From Companilactobacillus suantsaicola (GTDB lineage Bacteria; Bacillota; Bacilli; Lactobacillales; Lactobacillaceae), in assembly GCF_004745525.1 (NCBI RefSeq), contig NZ_RKLY01000009.1, positions 1 to 64,000 of the forward strand: a DNA stretch of 64,000 nt, given 5' to 3'. Below the pieces are notes generated by a model. It saw nothing but the letters and a program-made list of their open reading frames with translations. It did not search any database and was not told where the DNA came from. Numbering within the stretch: position 1 is the first letter of the stretch; each line of letters opens with the position of its first letter. Both the position numbers and the translations under genes were made by a program. Positions 56,283 through 64,000 of this stretch are shown piece after piece.

Positions 56283-57231
56283 CTACGCTGAAATAATTGC
56301 AACAATTAAAAAATATGATAGAATTATCATTCTACGTCATCAAAATCCAGATCCTGATGCATTAGGGTCTCAAGCTGGTTTAGCGACGGCAATTCGTCAA
56401 GCATTTCCAGAAAAGAAAGTTTTAATTGGTGGAAATGATACTGAAGGTTTAATTTGGCTTTCAAAAGCACAAAAGGTGAGTGATGGGGATTTTGCAGGTG
56501 CCCTGGTAATCGTTTGTGACACAGCCAACCGACCAAGAATTGACGATCAACGTTTTGATGATGGAGCATACTTGATCAAGATCGATCACCATCCTAATGA
56601 TGATGTTTATGGAGACCAATTGTTTGTTAATACGGATGCCAGTTCTTGTTCAGAGATCATTGCCGATTTGATCGACAATACTGACGACTTGCAATTGACT
56701 AAAGAAGTTGCCAACTATTTGTATGCCGGAATCGTCGGTGATACGGGAAGATTCCTCTATCCATCAACGACTCAACATACTATGAATGTTGCAGGTAAGT
56801 TTATCGCCTTAGGAGTCGATATTGCTGCCATTAACAACAAGATGAATGAAGTTAGTTTGAAACAAGCCAAACTTCAAGGTTTCATTTATGATATTCTCCA
56901 AATCGATAAATCTGGTGCCGCTATGGCTATCATTGATCATGATTTAATGGATAAGTTAAATCTTAATCAAGAAGAAGCCAATTCAGTTGTTTCCACACCA
57001 GGTCGCTTGAAAGAAGTTACTTCCTGGATGGAAGCTGTTCAAAAAGATGACGGTACTTTTAGAATGCACTTGCGTTCTCAAGGCCCAATCATTAATGAAC
57101 TAGCTAAAGCTCACGATGGTGGTGGACATCCACTTGCCAGTGGAGCAACTGCTCAAAATCTTGATGAAGTTAAACAAATGTTTGAGGAACTAATAAAAAT
57201 AGTGACTGATTTTAATCAGAAGGGTGAATAG
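56275..57231 (+). CDS. nrnA: DHH-family oligoribonuclease/pAp phosphatase NrnA
   Basis: Manganese-dependent phosphoesterase that degrades short RNA oligonucleotides and dephosphorylates pAp; some relatives degrade pApA from cyclic di-AMP. The 318-aa protein has ILRHQNPDPDALGSQ (motif I), IVCDTANRPR (motif II), KIDHHPNDD (the DHH motif) and AGIVGDTGRF (motif IV). The C-terminal DHHA1 domain has AHDGGGHPLASGAT. It starts inside the end of dinB, and its stop codon is followed at once by the helicase gene. Confidence 0.94.
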   Translation: MNSYAEIIATIKKYDRIIILRHQNPDPDALGSQAGLATAIRQAFPEKKVLIGGNDTEGLIWLSKAQKVSDGDFAGALVIVCDTANRPRIDDQRFDDGAYLIKIDHHPNDDVYGDQLFVNTDASSCSEIIADLIDNTDDLQLTKEVANYLYAGIVGDTGRFLYPSTTQHTMNVAGKFIALGVDIAAINNKMNEVSLKQAKLQGFIYDILQIDKSGAAMAIIDHDLMDKLNLNQEEANSVVSTPGRLKEVTSWMEAVQKDDGTFRMHLRSQGPIINELAKAHDGGGHPLASGATAQNLDEVKQMFEELIKIVTDFNQKGE

Positions 57232-58578
57232 ATGACTAAATTTTCACAATATAACTTTAATGATGCTATTAACAAATCATTAAAAGAAATAAATTTCGAC
57301 GAACCAACGAAAGTTCAAGAAGCAGTAATCTCTTTAGTAAATAAGAAAAAGGATATTATTGTTCAATCTGAAACTGGTTCAGGTAAAACACATGCGTTCT
57401 TGTTACCATCAATGAACGCTTTAAAGCCAACACAAGAAGTCCAATTGTTGATTGCTACTCCAAGTAGAGAATTGGCTTATCAAATTTATGAAGATACCCA
57501 AGCAATTTTGAAGAATTATCCCGAAGAATATAATGTTTTTATCTTCGTTGGTGGAGCTGATCGTGAAAGACAAAAGAGAAAGCTGGAAGCTCATCAACCA
57601 CAAATTGCCATTGGAACTCCAGGACGCTTGTGGGATTTGATCAAAGAAAATGACCTCCATGTGGAAAATGTGCAACGTTATGTTGTCGATGAAGCCGATA
57701 TGACTTTAGACATGGGCTTTTTGGAAAAAGTCGATCACATTACAAACAAATTGCCGGAAGATCGTGAAATGATGGTCTTTTCCGCAACTATTCCACAAAA
57801 ACTAGAACCATTCTTGAAGAAGTACATGAATGGTCCTCAACGAGTAGAAATCAAAAACGACAGTATCATTCCTAAGAATGTGGATAACTGGCTAATGTTC
57901 ACACACGGTCGTGATAAGAAAGAAATTATATATCGCTTGATGACTATCGGTGAACCATACTTAGTTTTAGTCTTCGCTAATACGAAGAAGACCGTTGATG
58001 AAATTTATCAATACTTACGTAACAAAGGTTTGAAAGTCGCTAGAATTCACGGTGGTTTGACACCTAGAGAACGTAAACGAACGATGAAACAAGTTGAGAA
58101 TATGGATTATCAATTTGTAGTCGCAACTGATTTAGCTGCTAGAGGAATCGACATCAATGGTGTCTCACACGTTATTAATGCCGAAATTCCCGAAGACTTA
58201 GATTTCTTCATCCATCGTGTTGGTAGAACTGGGCGTAACGGGATGTCAGGAACAGCCATTACTTTGTATGAACCAGGTGAAGAACACAAAGTTGATGAAA
58301 TCGAGCACTTAGGCATCAAGTTTGCACCTAAGGATATCAAGAACGGTGACGTCGTTGACGTACAAGAACGCGATCATCGAATGACTCGTAAGGCTAACCA
58401 AGAAAAACTTGATACTAAGTTAGTTGGCTTTGTTAAGAAGCAAAAGACAAAGCGCAAGCCAGGCTATAAGAACAAGATCAAAAAAGCTATCTCAGATGAG
58501 CGTCGTCAACAAAGAAAGATTCAAATTAGACAAGAACGTCGTAAACAAAGAGATGCAAGACGTAAAAAGAATAATTAG
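57232..58578 (+). CDS. DEAD-box RNA helicase (CshB-like)
   Basis: ATP-dependent RNA helicase of 448 aa. In order it shows the F-x2-Y/F and Q motif (FDEPTKVQEAVI), Walker A SETGSGKTH, ATPSRELAYQ, GTPGRLWD, VDEADMTLDMGF, FSATIP, and ATDLAARGIDI with HRVGRTGRNG. A basic tail of about 60 residues (KKQKTKRKPGYKNKIKK onwards) would bind RNA. It resembles the cold-shock helicase CshB. It is cotranscribed with nrnA. Confidence 0.9.
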   Translation: MTKFSQYNFNDAINKSLKEINFDEPTKVQEAVISLVNKKKDIIVQSETGSGKTHAFLLPSMNALKPTQEVQLLIATPSRELAYQIYEDTQAILKNYPEEYNVFIFVGGADRERQKRKLEAHQPQIAIGTPGRLWDLIKENDLHVENVQRYVVDEADMTLDMGFLEKVDHITNKLPEDREMMVFSATIPQKLEPFLKKYMNGPQRVEIKNDSIIPKNVDNWLMFTHGRDKKEIIYRLMTIGEPYLVLVFANTKKTVDEIYQYLRNKGLKVARIHGGLTPRERKRTMKQVENMDYQFVVATDLAARGIDINGVSHVINAEIPEDLDFFIHRVGRTGRNGMSGTAITLYEPGEEHKVDEIEHLGIKFAPKDIKNGDVVDVQERDHRMTRKANQEKLDTKLVGFVKKQKTKRKPGYKNKIKKAISDERRQQRKIQIRQERRKQRDARRKKNN

Positions 58579-58599
58579 TTAGTTTGGGGGGCGGAAGTA

Positions 58600-58760
58600 T
58601 GCCGCTCCTCCGCAACAAAGCTGATTGGGCTGGAACGCCCTGGGCACTATTTTGAGCTTTTGCACAGTTCGCAAAATCTCAAAACTAGGCCTTATTCTAA
58701 GCGCTGAAGCGCTAAGAATAATTTCAGGGCTGAGCCCATCAGCTTTGTTGCTCCGGTGCT
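58600..58760 (-). repeat. Structured repeat family A, copy A4
   Basis: Read on the minus strand: P1 GCAACAAAGCTGATGGGCT with its complement (one bulged A), inner helix GCCCTG/CAGGGC, P2 TTATTCTTAGCGC-TTCA-GCGCTTAGAATAA, P3 TTTTGAGATTTTGC with GCAAAAGCTCAAAA. It starts 21 nt after the helicase stop codon and is antisense to that gene. Confidence 0.92.
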
Positions 58761-59025
58761 GAATGGTGGATCTATGTTTTGGCTGTTTTCCATTCTTTTA
58801 GAAGTAGGTGTTCTATTGGAACTAACCTATGTTCTCATTTTTATGAAATTGGATTTTTGAGTTAGTGTCACTCTATCTTGGTTAACTCATTCCAAGTATT
58901 GAAATGAAATCTCTATTAAAAACAGTATCGGTATCAAATTTTGTACTGAAATTCAGAACGAATTTTAAATAGTACACGATATATTGTTCCAAGAATATTA
59001 CCCGAACAAGAATATAGAATTGTTA

Positions 59026-59195
59026 TCTAGTCTGGAGCAACAGCTCTGGGAAATGCTCAGCCGTGAAATTTCACTTAACGCTTTAGCGTTTAGTGAAAGA
59101 CCAATCTTGGAGACAATTCCCGCTTTTGGAATTGGCTTCAAGTTGCGTCCACCGCGTTCCAGCGTTTCCCAGAGCTGTTGCGGAAGACGGCATCT
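59026..59195 (+). repeat. Structured repeat family A, copy A5
   Basis: P1 is GCAACAGCTCTGGGAAATGCT with its complement, the inner helix GCCGTG/CACCGC, P2 TTTCACTTAACGC-TTTA-GCGTTTAGTGAAA, P3 CTTGGAGACAATTCC with GGAATTGGCTTCAAG. It ends upstream of the alaS promoter. Confidence 0.92.
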
Positions 59196-59230
59196 TACCC
59201 ACAAACAAACTAAGAACGAGTTTTTAATTA

Positions 59231-59259
59231 TTGACAATTTTTACATTCGTGGTTAATAT
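59231..59259 (+). promoter_or_regulatory. alaS promoter
   Basis: TTGACA (59231-59236) and TAATAT (59254-59259) with a 17-nt spacer, close to the sigma-A consensus. Transcription would begin near 59266, at the start of the T-box leader. Confidence 0.85.
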
Positions 59260-59265
59260 TTTCTT

Positions 59266-59445
59266 TGGATATATCTTGTAGTAAATCCTTTCAGAGAAGG
59301 CTAGTCGGTGAAAACGCCTAAGAGTTTAATACAAAGATGCTGCCAACTTAAATTTTAGATAAAAATGTTGAGAGGCTAACGAAATCGTTGCAAACAAGGT
59401 GGTACCGCGCATGGGCGTCCTTGGGATTGCAGCGATTTTTCGTTT
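59266..59445 (+). promoter_or_regulatory. T-box leader of alaS
   Basis: The invariant T-box sequence AAGGTGGTACCGCG lies at 59396-59409. AACGAAATCGTTGCAA upstream and TTGCAGCGATTTTTCGTT downstream can pair to form the terminator; the antiterminator uses the T-box sequence instead. Stem I is rich in purines (AGAGAAGGCTAGTCGGTG). GATGCTGCC contains an alanine codon, GCT at 59339-59341 or GCC at 59342-59344, as the likely specifier. Uncharged tRNA-Ala would allow readthrough into alaS. Confidence 0.92.
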
Positions 59446-59459
59446 TTTGGGGAGATAAA

Positions 59460-62096
59460 ATGAAAAATTTATCAAGTGCTGAAATAAGAAAAATGTTTTT
59501 AGACTTTTTCCAAACAAAAGGTCACATGATTGAACCTAGTGCATCATTGATTCCAAAGGACGATCCGACTTTGTTGTGGATCAACTCCGGTGTTGCTACT
59601 TTGAAGAAATACTTTGATGGAACAGTTGTACCAAAGAATCCTCGCATCACTAATGCGCAAAAGTGTATTAGAACTAATGATATTGAAAATGTTGGTCACA
59701 CGGCTCGTCACCAAACTTTCTTTGAAATGATGGGTAACTTTTCAGTTGGTGATTATTTCAAAAAAGAAGTTATTCCTTGGGCTTTTGAATTTCTAACAAG
59801 TCCTGATTGGATCGGCATGGACAAGGAAAACTTGTATGTGACAACTTATCCTAAAGATACTGAAACACAAAAACTTTGGGCTGAAGTTGGTATTGCCCAA
59901 GATCATATCTTGAAGGATGAAGATAATTTCTGGGATATTGGTGAAGGTCCTTGTGGTCCCGATTCAGAAATTTTCTATGACCGTGGACAAGATTTCAACA
60001 ACTTGGCTGAAGATGATCCTGAGAGTTATCCTGGTGGAGAAAATGAAAGATATTTGGAAGTTTGGAATATTGTTTTCTCTGAATTGAATCATTTGCCAAA
60101 TGGTAAATACGTTGAACAACCACATAAAAACATTGATACGGGGATGGGCTTGGAACGTTTGGTCTCAATTATTCAAGGTACGAAAACTAACTTTGAAACT
60201 GACTTGTTCATGCCTTTGATCGAAGATGTTGGTTCGCTTTGTGGTAAGAAGTACGGTGAAAATAAAGAAGATGACATTTCCTTTAAGATTATTGCCGATC
60301 ACGCTAGAACGGTTTCATTTGCCGTCGGCGATGGTGCACTTCCTTCAAATGAAGGCCGTGGCTATGTTATCAGACGTTTGATCAGACGTGCGGTCTTGAA
60401 TGGAAAGAAATTAGGTATCAATGGACCATTCCTTTACAGACTAGTGCCAATCGTTGGTAAGATCATGGAAAGTTACTATCCAGAAGTTAGCCAACAACAA
60501 GACTTTATTGCAAAGACGATTCAACAAGAAGAAAAACGTTTTTCAGAAACTTTGGATGCTGGACTTGCTTTGCTTAACGGCGTAATCAGTGATTTGAAGA
60601 AGAATAACCAAACAGTTATTGATGGAAAATCTGCTTTCAAACTTTACGATACTTACGGATTCCCTATGGAATTAACTCGTGAATATGCAAGTGATGAAGG
60701 ACTTAGTGTTGACGAAGCCGGCTTCAAGGAAAACATGGAAGAGCAAAAGCAACGTGCTCGTGAAGCTCGTGGAAACTTACAATCAATGGGTATGCAAGAT
60801 GAAACATTGATGGAAATCAAGACACCAAGTGAATTTGTTGGTTATGATAAGAACGAGACTGAAAGTACTTTGAAAAATATTATCGCTGACGATAAAGAAG
60901 TTTCAAGTATTTCTGAAGGCCAAGCACAATTGGTCTTTGACACAACACCTTTCTATGCTGAAATGGGTGGTCAAGTAGCCGATGTTGGTAACATTTATGA
61001 TTTGAAGGGTAACCAAGTTGCCGAAGTCATTGATGTTCAACACGCTCCTAATGGTCAAAATATTCATCTAGTAAATGTTATGTCAGAAATTTCAACTGAC
61101 ACAGAATACAAACTAGAAATTGATGTTAACTTCCGTGAGAAGGTTCGTCACAACCACACGGCTACTCACTTGTTGGATCAAGCTTTACGTGATGTTGTCA
61201 GCTCAAGAACACACCAAGCAGGCTCATTAGTTGAACCTGATTACTTACGTTTTGACTTCAACAGCAACCAAGCTTTGACCGAAGAACAAATTGCTCAACT
61301 TGAAACAATTGTTAACCAAAAGATTTGGGCTGCTATTCCAGTTAAGACTGAAGTCTTGCCAATTGAAGAAGCCAAAAAGAAGAAGGGTGCCATTGCCTTA
61401 TTTAGTGAAAAGTATGGTGACACTGTTCGTGTTGTTGAAGTAGATGACTTCTCAACTGAATTCTGTGGTGGAACACACGTCCGCAATACTTCAGAAATCG
61501 GTTTGTTCAAGATCACTTCTGAATCAGCTATCGGTTCAGGTACGAGAAGAATTGAAGCTGTAACCGGCGAAGAAGCTTTCGCTTACTTGAATGAACAATT
61601 ACAAACATTACAAAAAACTGCTAAGAATTTGAAAGTCAACCAACTAAAAGATGTTCCTAGTCGAGCAACTCAAGTTATTGACGAAATTAAAGATTTAAAA
61701 CGTGATAACCAAAACTTGAAGACACAACTTGCAAGTCAAAAATCAGCTGAAGTCTTCGACAATGTTGAAGAAATCAATGGCTACAAGGTGATTGCCAATA
61801 TCATCCCAGCCGACATGGAAACATTGAGACAACTTGCTGATAAATGGAAGAATGATAATAAGTCAGATATTTTAGTTTTAGGTGCTAGTGGAGATAATAA
61901 AGCCAGTCTAGTTGTAGCCGTTAACAAGGATGCCCAAAATCATGGAGTTAAAGCCGGCGATTTAGTTAAAAAGATTGCCAAAGAGATTCAAGGTGGCGGT
62001 GGTGGCCGTCCCGATATGGCCCAAGCCGGTGGTAAAAATCCAGCTGGTTTAACAAATGCGTTACAATTAGCTAAAGATATTATTAAATCTTATTAA
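59460..62096 (+). CDS. alaS: Alanyl-tRNA synthetase
   Basis: Class II synthetase that charges tRNA-Ala. The 878-aa protein has the catalytic core with ARHQTFFEMMGNFSVGDYFK, and the editing domain with H-x3-H (HNHTATHLL) and FCGGTHVRNT. The C-terminal C-Ala domain ends GGGGGRPDMAQAGGK. An open frame begins at 59388 inside the T-box leader, but ATG 59460 with GGGGAG upstream gives the normal N-terminus MKNLSSAEIRKMFLDFF. Confidence 0.98.
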   Translation: MKNLSSAEIRKMFLDFFQTKGHMIEPSASLIPKDDPTLLWINSGVATLKKYFDGTVVPKNPRITNAQKCIRTNDIENVGHTARHQTFFEMMGNFSVGDYFKKEVIPWAFEFLTSPDWIGMDKENLYVTTYPKDTETQKLWAEVGIAQDHILKDEDNFWDIGEGPCGPDSEIFYDRGQDFNNLAEDDPESYPGGENERYLEVWNIVFSELNHLPNGKYVEQPHKNIDTGMGLERLVSIIQGTKTNFETDLFMPLIEDVGSLCGKKYGENKEDDISFKIIADHARTVSFAVGDGALPSNEGRGYVIRRLIRRAVLNGKKLGINGPFLYRLVPIVGKIMESYYPEVSQQQDFIAKTIQQEEKRFSETLDAGLALLNGVISDLKKNNQTVIDGKSAFKLYDTYGFPMELTREYASDEGLSVDEAGFKENMEEQKQRAREARGNLQSMGMQDETLMEIKTPSEFVGYDKNETESTLKNIIADDKEVSSISEGQAQLVFDTTPFYAEMGGQVADVGNIYDLKGNQVAEVIDVQHAPNGQNIHLVNVMSEISTDTEYKLEIDVNFREKVRHNHTATHLLDQALRDVVSSRTHQAGSLVEPDYLRFDFNSNQALTEEQIAQLETIVNQKIWAAIPVKTEVLPIEEAKKKKGAIALFSEKYGDTVRVVEVDDFSTEFCGGTHVRNTSEIGLFKITSESAIGSGTRRIEAVTGEEAFAYLNEQLQTLQKTAKNLKVNQLKDVPSRATQVIDEIKDLKRDNQNLKTQLASQKSAEVFDNVEEINGYKVIANIIPADMETLRQLADKWKNDNKSDILVLGASGDNKASLVVAVNKDAQNHGVKAGDLVKKIAKEIQGGGGGRPDMAQAGGKNPAGLTNALQLAKDIIKSY

Positions 62097-62158
62097 AGTG
62101 GGCTATAATTGAACTAAGCATTCTAGTCACTTAAATATTTGTTATATGGAGGTTTGCC

Positions 62159-62416
62159 ATGAGTTCACTTGATAAAACTATGAGTTTTGATTTTAATGAA
62201 AACAAAGGTAAAGATGTCAAGGAAACACTAGAAAGTGTTTACCAATCACTAGAAGAAAAGGGGTATAATCCAATTAATCAAATTGTTGGATACCTACTAT
62301 CTGGTGACCCTGCATACATTCCAAGACATAACGATGCCCGTAATTTGATTTTGAAACATGAAAGAGACGAGATAATCGAAGAATTAGTTAAGAGTTATCT
62401 CAATCAAGGTAAATAA
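62159..62416 (+). CDS. ireB: IreB family regulatory phosphoprotein (UPF0297)
   Basis: Small protein of 85 aa. In Enterococcus, IreB is a substrate of the PASTA kinase IreK and affects cephalosporin resistance. The sequence has the family start [12 protein letters not shown] and [22 protein letters not shown]. Its threonine near the N-terminus corresponds to the phosphorylated region. TATAAT at 62104-62109 suggests its own promoter. The next gene begins at the base after its stop codon. Confidence 0.93.
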   Translation: MSSLDKTMSFDFNENKGKDVKETLESVYQSLEEKGYNPINQIVGYLLSGDPAYIPRHNDARNLILKHERDEIIEELVKSYLNQGK

Positions 62417-62851
62417 ATGCGATTATTAGGTTTAGACGTTGGTGCAAGAACCGTTGGTGTTTCAGCCAGTGATTTATTAGGCTGGACTGCACAAGGTGTA
62501 GAAACTATTCATATGAATGAAAAGAAAGAGGATTTCGGGTTAGATCGATTAGGAGAAATCATCAAAGAAAAGCAGATCACAGGAATTGTTCTGGGACTGC
62601 CTAAGAATATGAATAATTCTGAAGGACCACGGGCAGAAAAATCGCGTGAATACGGTAAAATGATTCAGGACAAATTCGATTTGCCAATTGATTTTATCGA
62701 TGAACGTTTGACGACTGTTCAAGCTGAAAGAATGCTGATTGATGAGGCCAATGTGTCTCGTAGAAAACGCAAGAAGGTAGTCGACAAAATTGCTGCCGAA
62801 ATGATTCTGCAAAATTATCTTGATGCCAAAGGTAAACTAACACGAAATTAG
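62417..62851 (+). CDS. ruvX: Holliday junction resolvase-like protein RuvX/YqgF
   Basis: RNase H-fold nuclease of 144 aa, linked in other bacteria to 16S rRNA 5' processing and described as a putative Holliday junction resolvase. Family motifs are present: LGLDVGARTVGVSASD, GIVLGLPKNMNNSEGPR and FIDERLTTVQAERML with the conserved D/E. It lies in the conserved ireB-ruvX-yrzB order. Confidence 0.93.
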   Translation: MRLLGLDVGARTVGVSASDLLGWTAQGVETIHMNEKKEDFGLDRLGEIIKEKQITGIVLGLPKNMNNSEGPRAEKSREYGKMIQDKFDLPIDFIDERLTTVQAERMLIDEANVSRRKRKKVVDKIAAEMILQNYLDAKGKLTRN

Positions 62852-62860
62852 GTGATAAAT

Positions 62861-63157
62861 ATGAGTGAAAAACAACCACCAAAAGATTTAGATGAAGTAA
62901 TTTTAAGTGATGATCAAGGTAACAAAGAGGTTTTTAAAATTCTCTTTACTTTCGATTCAGATGATTATGGTAAATCATATGTCTTCTTATACCCTAAGAA
63001 TTCAGAGGATTCAGACGAGATTGAGGTTCAAGCCTTTTCATTTACACCCGATAAAAATGGGGATGTCGATGCAGGTGAATTGAATCCAATTGAGGATCCT
63101 GAAGAATGGGATATGGTTCAAGAGGTTCTAAACACCTTCACAAGTGACGAAGAATAG
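62861..63157 (+). CDS. yrzB: DUF1292 protein YrzB
   Basis: Acidic cytosolic protein of 98 aa from the DUF1292 family, function unknown. It shows LSDDQGNKEVFKILFTFDS and the ending PIEDPEEWDMVQEVLNTF. ATG 62861 is chosen with AGGTGAT upstream; an in-frame GTG at 62852 is less likely. It is the last gene before a hairpin. Confidence 0.88.
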   Translation: MSEKQPPKDLDEVILSDDQGNKEVFKILFTFDSDDYGKSYVFLYPKNSEDSDEIEVQAFSFTPDKNGDVDAGELNPIEDPEEWDMVQEVLNTFTSDEE

Positions 63158-63166
63158 GATAAAAAT

Positions 63167-63195
63167 AACGATTGGCGCAAGCCAATCGTTTGGTA
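63167..63195 (+). terminator. Stable hairpin after yrzB
   Basis: AACGATTGGC and GCCAATCGTT close a GCAA tetraloop. Only a poor T tract follows (TGGTATTT), so it may end transcription weakly or protect the mRNA. Confidence 0.6.
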
Positions 63196-63254
63196 TTTCT
63201 ATCTTAAATATGATTCACAAAATTGATTTCTAATGATTGATGTAAGGGGAAATA

Positions 63255-63797
63255 ATGCTAAGTCTGTTACTTATTTTACTTTTGATTTATGGATTTTATA
63301 TTGGTGCTCGCCGTGGCCTAGTCATGGAAGCATTTTACGCAATTGGATACGGTTTATTCTTTTGTTTGGCATGGGCATCTTTTAAGACGCTTGGTCCTAA
63401 ATTTGAAATGATCGTACCTTATCCTTCCGCTAATCTAGGCAGTGAGTTTGCCTTTTTCTCAACAAAAGTTGGTATGAAATTAGACGATGCATTTTACCGG
63501 GCATTCGCCTTCATTTTTATTTGTTTCATTGGTTGGATCATAATGCGCTTTGTCGGTCTTTATTTTAAGAGATTGACTTATTTTCCAATGTACAATGATG
63601 TTAATATTTTGAGCGGTGGAATTATTGGATTTGTAGTAACATATGTGACAATTTTTATGTTGTTACTACTGTTGGCTATGATTCCAGTGACCGGAATCCA
63701 ACATGCTTTAAATCATTCATTTGTCGCTTCAACGATGATCAAGAATACGCCATTATTAACTGAAGCGTTGAGTCATCTGTGGATCGGCGCAATGTAA
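63255..63797 (+). CDS. CvpA-family membrane protein
   Basis: A 180-aa protein with four predicted membrane segments. It begins with the CvpA-type LLILLLIYGFYIGARRGLVME. CvpA was named for colicin V production; in Firmicutes this gene lies directly before mutS2, as here. The molecular function is unknown. AAGGGGAAATA precedes the ATG. Confidence 0.88.
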   Translation: MLSLLLILLLIYGFYIGARRGLVMEAFYAIGYGLFFCLAWASFKTLGPKFEMIVPYPSANLGSEFAFFSTKVGMKLDDAFYRAFAFIFICFIGWIIMRFVGLYFKRLTYFPMYNDVNILSGGIIGFVVTYVTIFMLLLLLAMIPVTGIQHALNHSFVASTMIKNTPLLTEALSHLWIGAM

Positions 63798-63802
63798 CTT
63801 TT

Positions 63803-63835
63803 GAGACTGGGACAATTTGTTTCAGTCTTATTTTA
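63803..63835 (+). terminator. Hairpin between cvpA and mutS2
   Basis: AGACTGGGACAA pairs with TTGTTTCAGTCT and is followed by TATTTTAT. Its GAGACTGGGACAA start resembles the GAGAGTGGAACAAG start of family B, so it may be a minimal relative. Confidence 0.6.
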
Positions 63836-63850
63836 TAACAGGAGAGAATA

Positions 63851-64000
63851 ATGAATAATAAAGCTTTGAAAGTATTAGAGTTTGACAAAATCAAAGCTGA
63901 GATTGCCAAATACCTAATCACAACGCGTGGGAATACTCTCTTAAAAAAATTAATGCCGATGTCGGTAGAGTCAATTGTTCAAAGATTGATCGACCAAACT
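63851..64000 (+). CDS. mutS2: MutS2 (5' end only)
   Basis: The frame starts at ATG 63851 with GGAGAG upstream and runs off the window after 50 codons. MNNKALKVLEFDKIKAEIAK followed by YLITTRGNTLLKKLMP matches the N-terminus of MutS2. This is an endonuclease and ribosome-rescue-associated ATPase related to MutS. Its position after cvpA supports this. Confidence 0.9.
   Translation, partial: MNNKALKVLEFDKIKAEIAKYLITTRGNTLLKKLMPMSVESIVQRLIDQT

Larger units (their letters stand above)
58579..59459. other. 881-bp intergenic region with two facing family A elements and the alaS leader
   Basis: It holds A4 (minus strand), 265 bp of AT-rich sequence without a supported gene, A5 (plus strand), the alaS promoter and the T-box leader. 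The part before A5 (TATATTGTTCCAAGAATATT) resembles the part before A3 (TTTATTGTTCCCCCAGAATG), so the whole region may descend from the same unit as 52.9-53.5 kb. Confidence 0.65.

Overview
The window is a low-GC chromosome segment from a lactic acid bacterium of the family Lactobacillaceae. A Companilactobacillus-like species is my best guess. Evidence is the gene order (tmk-darA-holB-yabA-rsmI; tsaB-rimI-tsaD; mutS-mutL-ruvA-ruvB-queA-tgt-yajC; zwf-dinB-nrnA; alaS-ireB-ruvX-yrzB-cvpA-mutS2), WxL-type surface proteins, HrcA/CIRCE control of groESL and an alanine T-box. The genus is inference; no rRNA or tRNA gene is visible.

Layout. 0.2-7.2 kb: replication and translation housekeeping genes, an acyl-ACP thioesterase and a folT gene behind a THF riboswitch, ending in tsaD. 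7.3-14.5 kb: a complete compact type II-A CRISPR-Cas locus of the S. thermophilus CRISPR1 kind (cas9 of 1125 aa, tracrRNA, cas1, cas2, long csn2, and 19 repeats with 18 spacers on an exact 66-bp period). A Nudix/NrtR-like gene and a DUF368 transporter follow. 16.7-25.6 kb: ABC-F protein, rex, manA, a dicarboxylate/glutamate symporter, an SDR, a CPBP protease and CIRCE-controlled groESL. 25.8-33.6 kb: a small membrane protein, two tandem WxL surface proteins, a MerR regulator and a DUF554 protein. 33.7-42.9 kb: a second defence region with an Mrr-like nuclease and a type I restriction-modification system. Its hsdS faces an inverted silent hsdS cassette, with a tyrosine recombinase between them, so specificity can be switched by inversion. 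43.1-64 kb: mismatch repair and Holliday-junction genes, queuosine genes, yajC, zwf, dinB, nrnA, a DEAD-box helicase, alaS with its T-box leader, ireB, ruvX, yrzB, a CvpA protein and the start of mutS2.

Four things stand out. (1) A five-copy intergenic element of about 165 bp folds into the same three-stem structure in every copy. Its stems change by compensatory substitution while the loops and two internal mismatches stay fixed. (2) A second structured family sits exactly at the stop codons of groEL and of one WxL gene. (3) ruvB and dinB have no ATG, GTG or TTG start that keeps the whole protein. Both appear to start at ATC, each 12 nt after the upstream gene's stop codon. (4) The CRISPR array is bounded by an exact 14-bp inverted copy of its leader-repeat junction, which forms the array's terminator, and the hsdS locus has the layout of a four-state inversion switch.

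The two defence loci lie among core genes. The CRISPR locus can acquire spacers (cas1-cas2-csn2 and a leader anchor are intact) and interfere (cas9 catalytic residues and tracrRNA are intact). The type I system can restrict DNA with a changeable target sequence.
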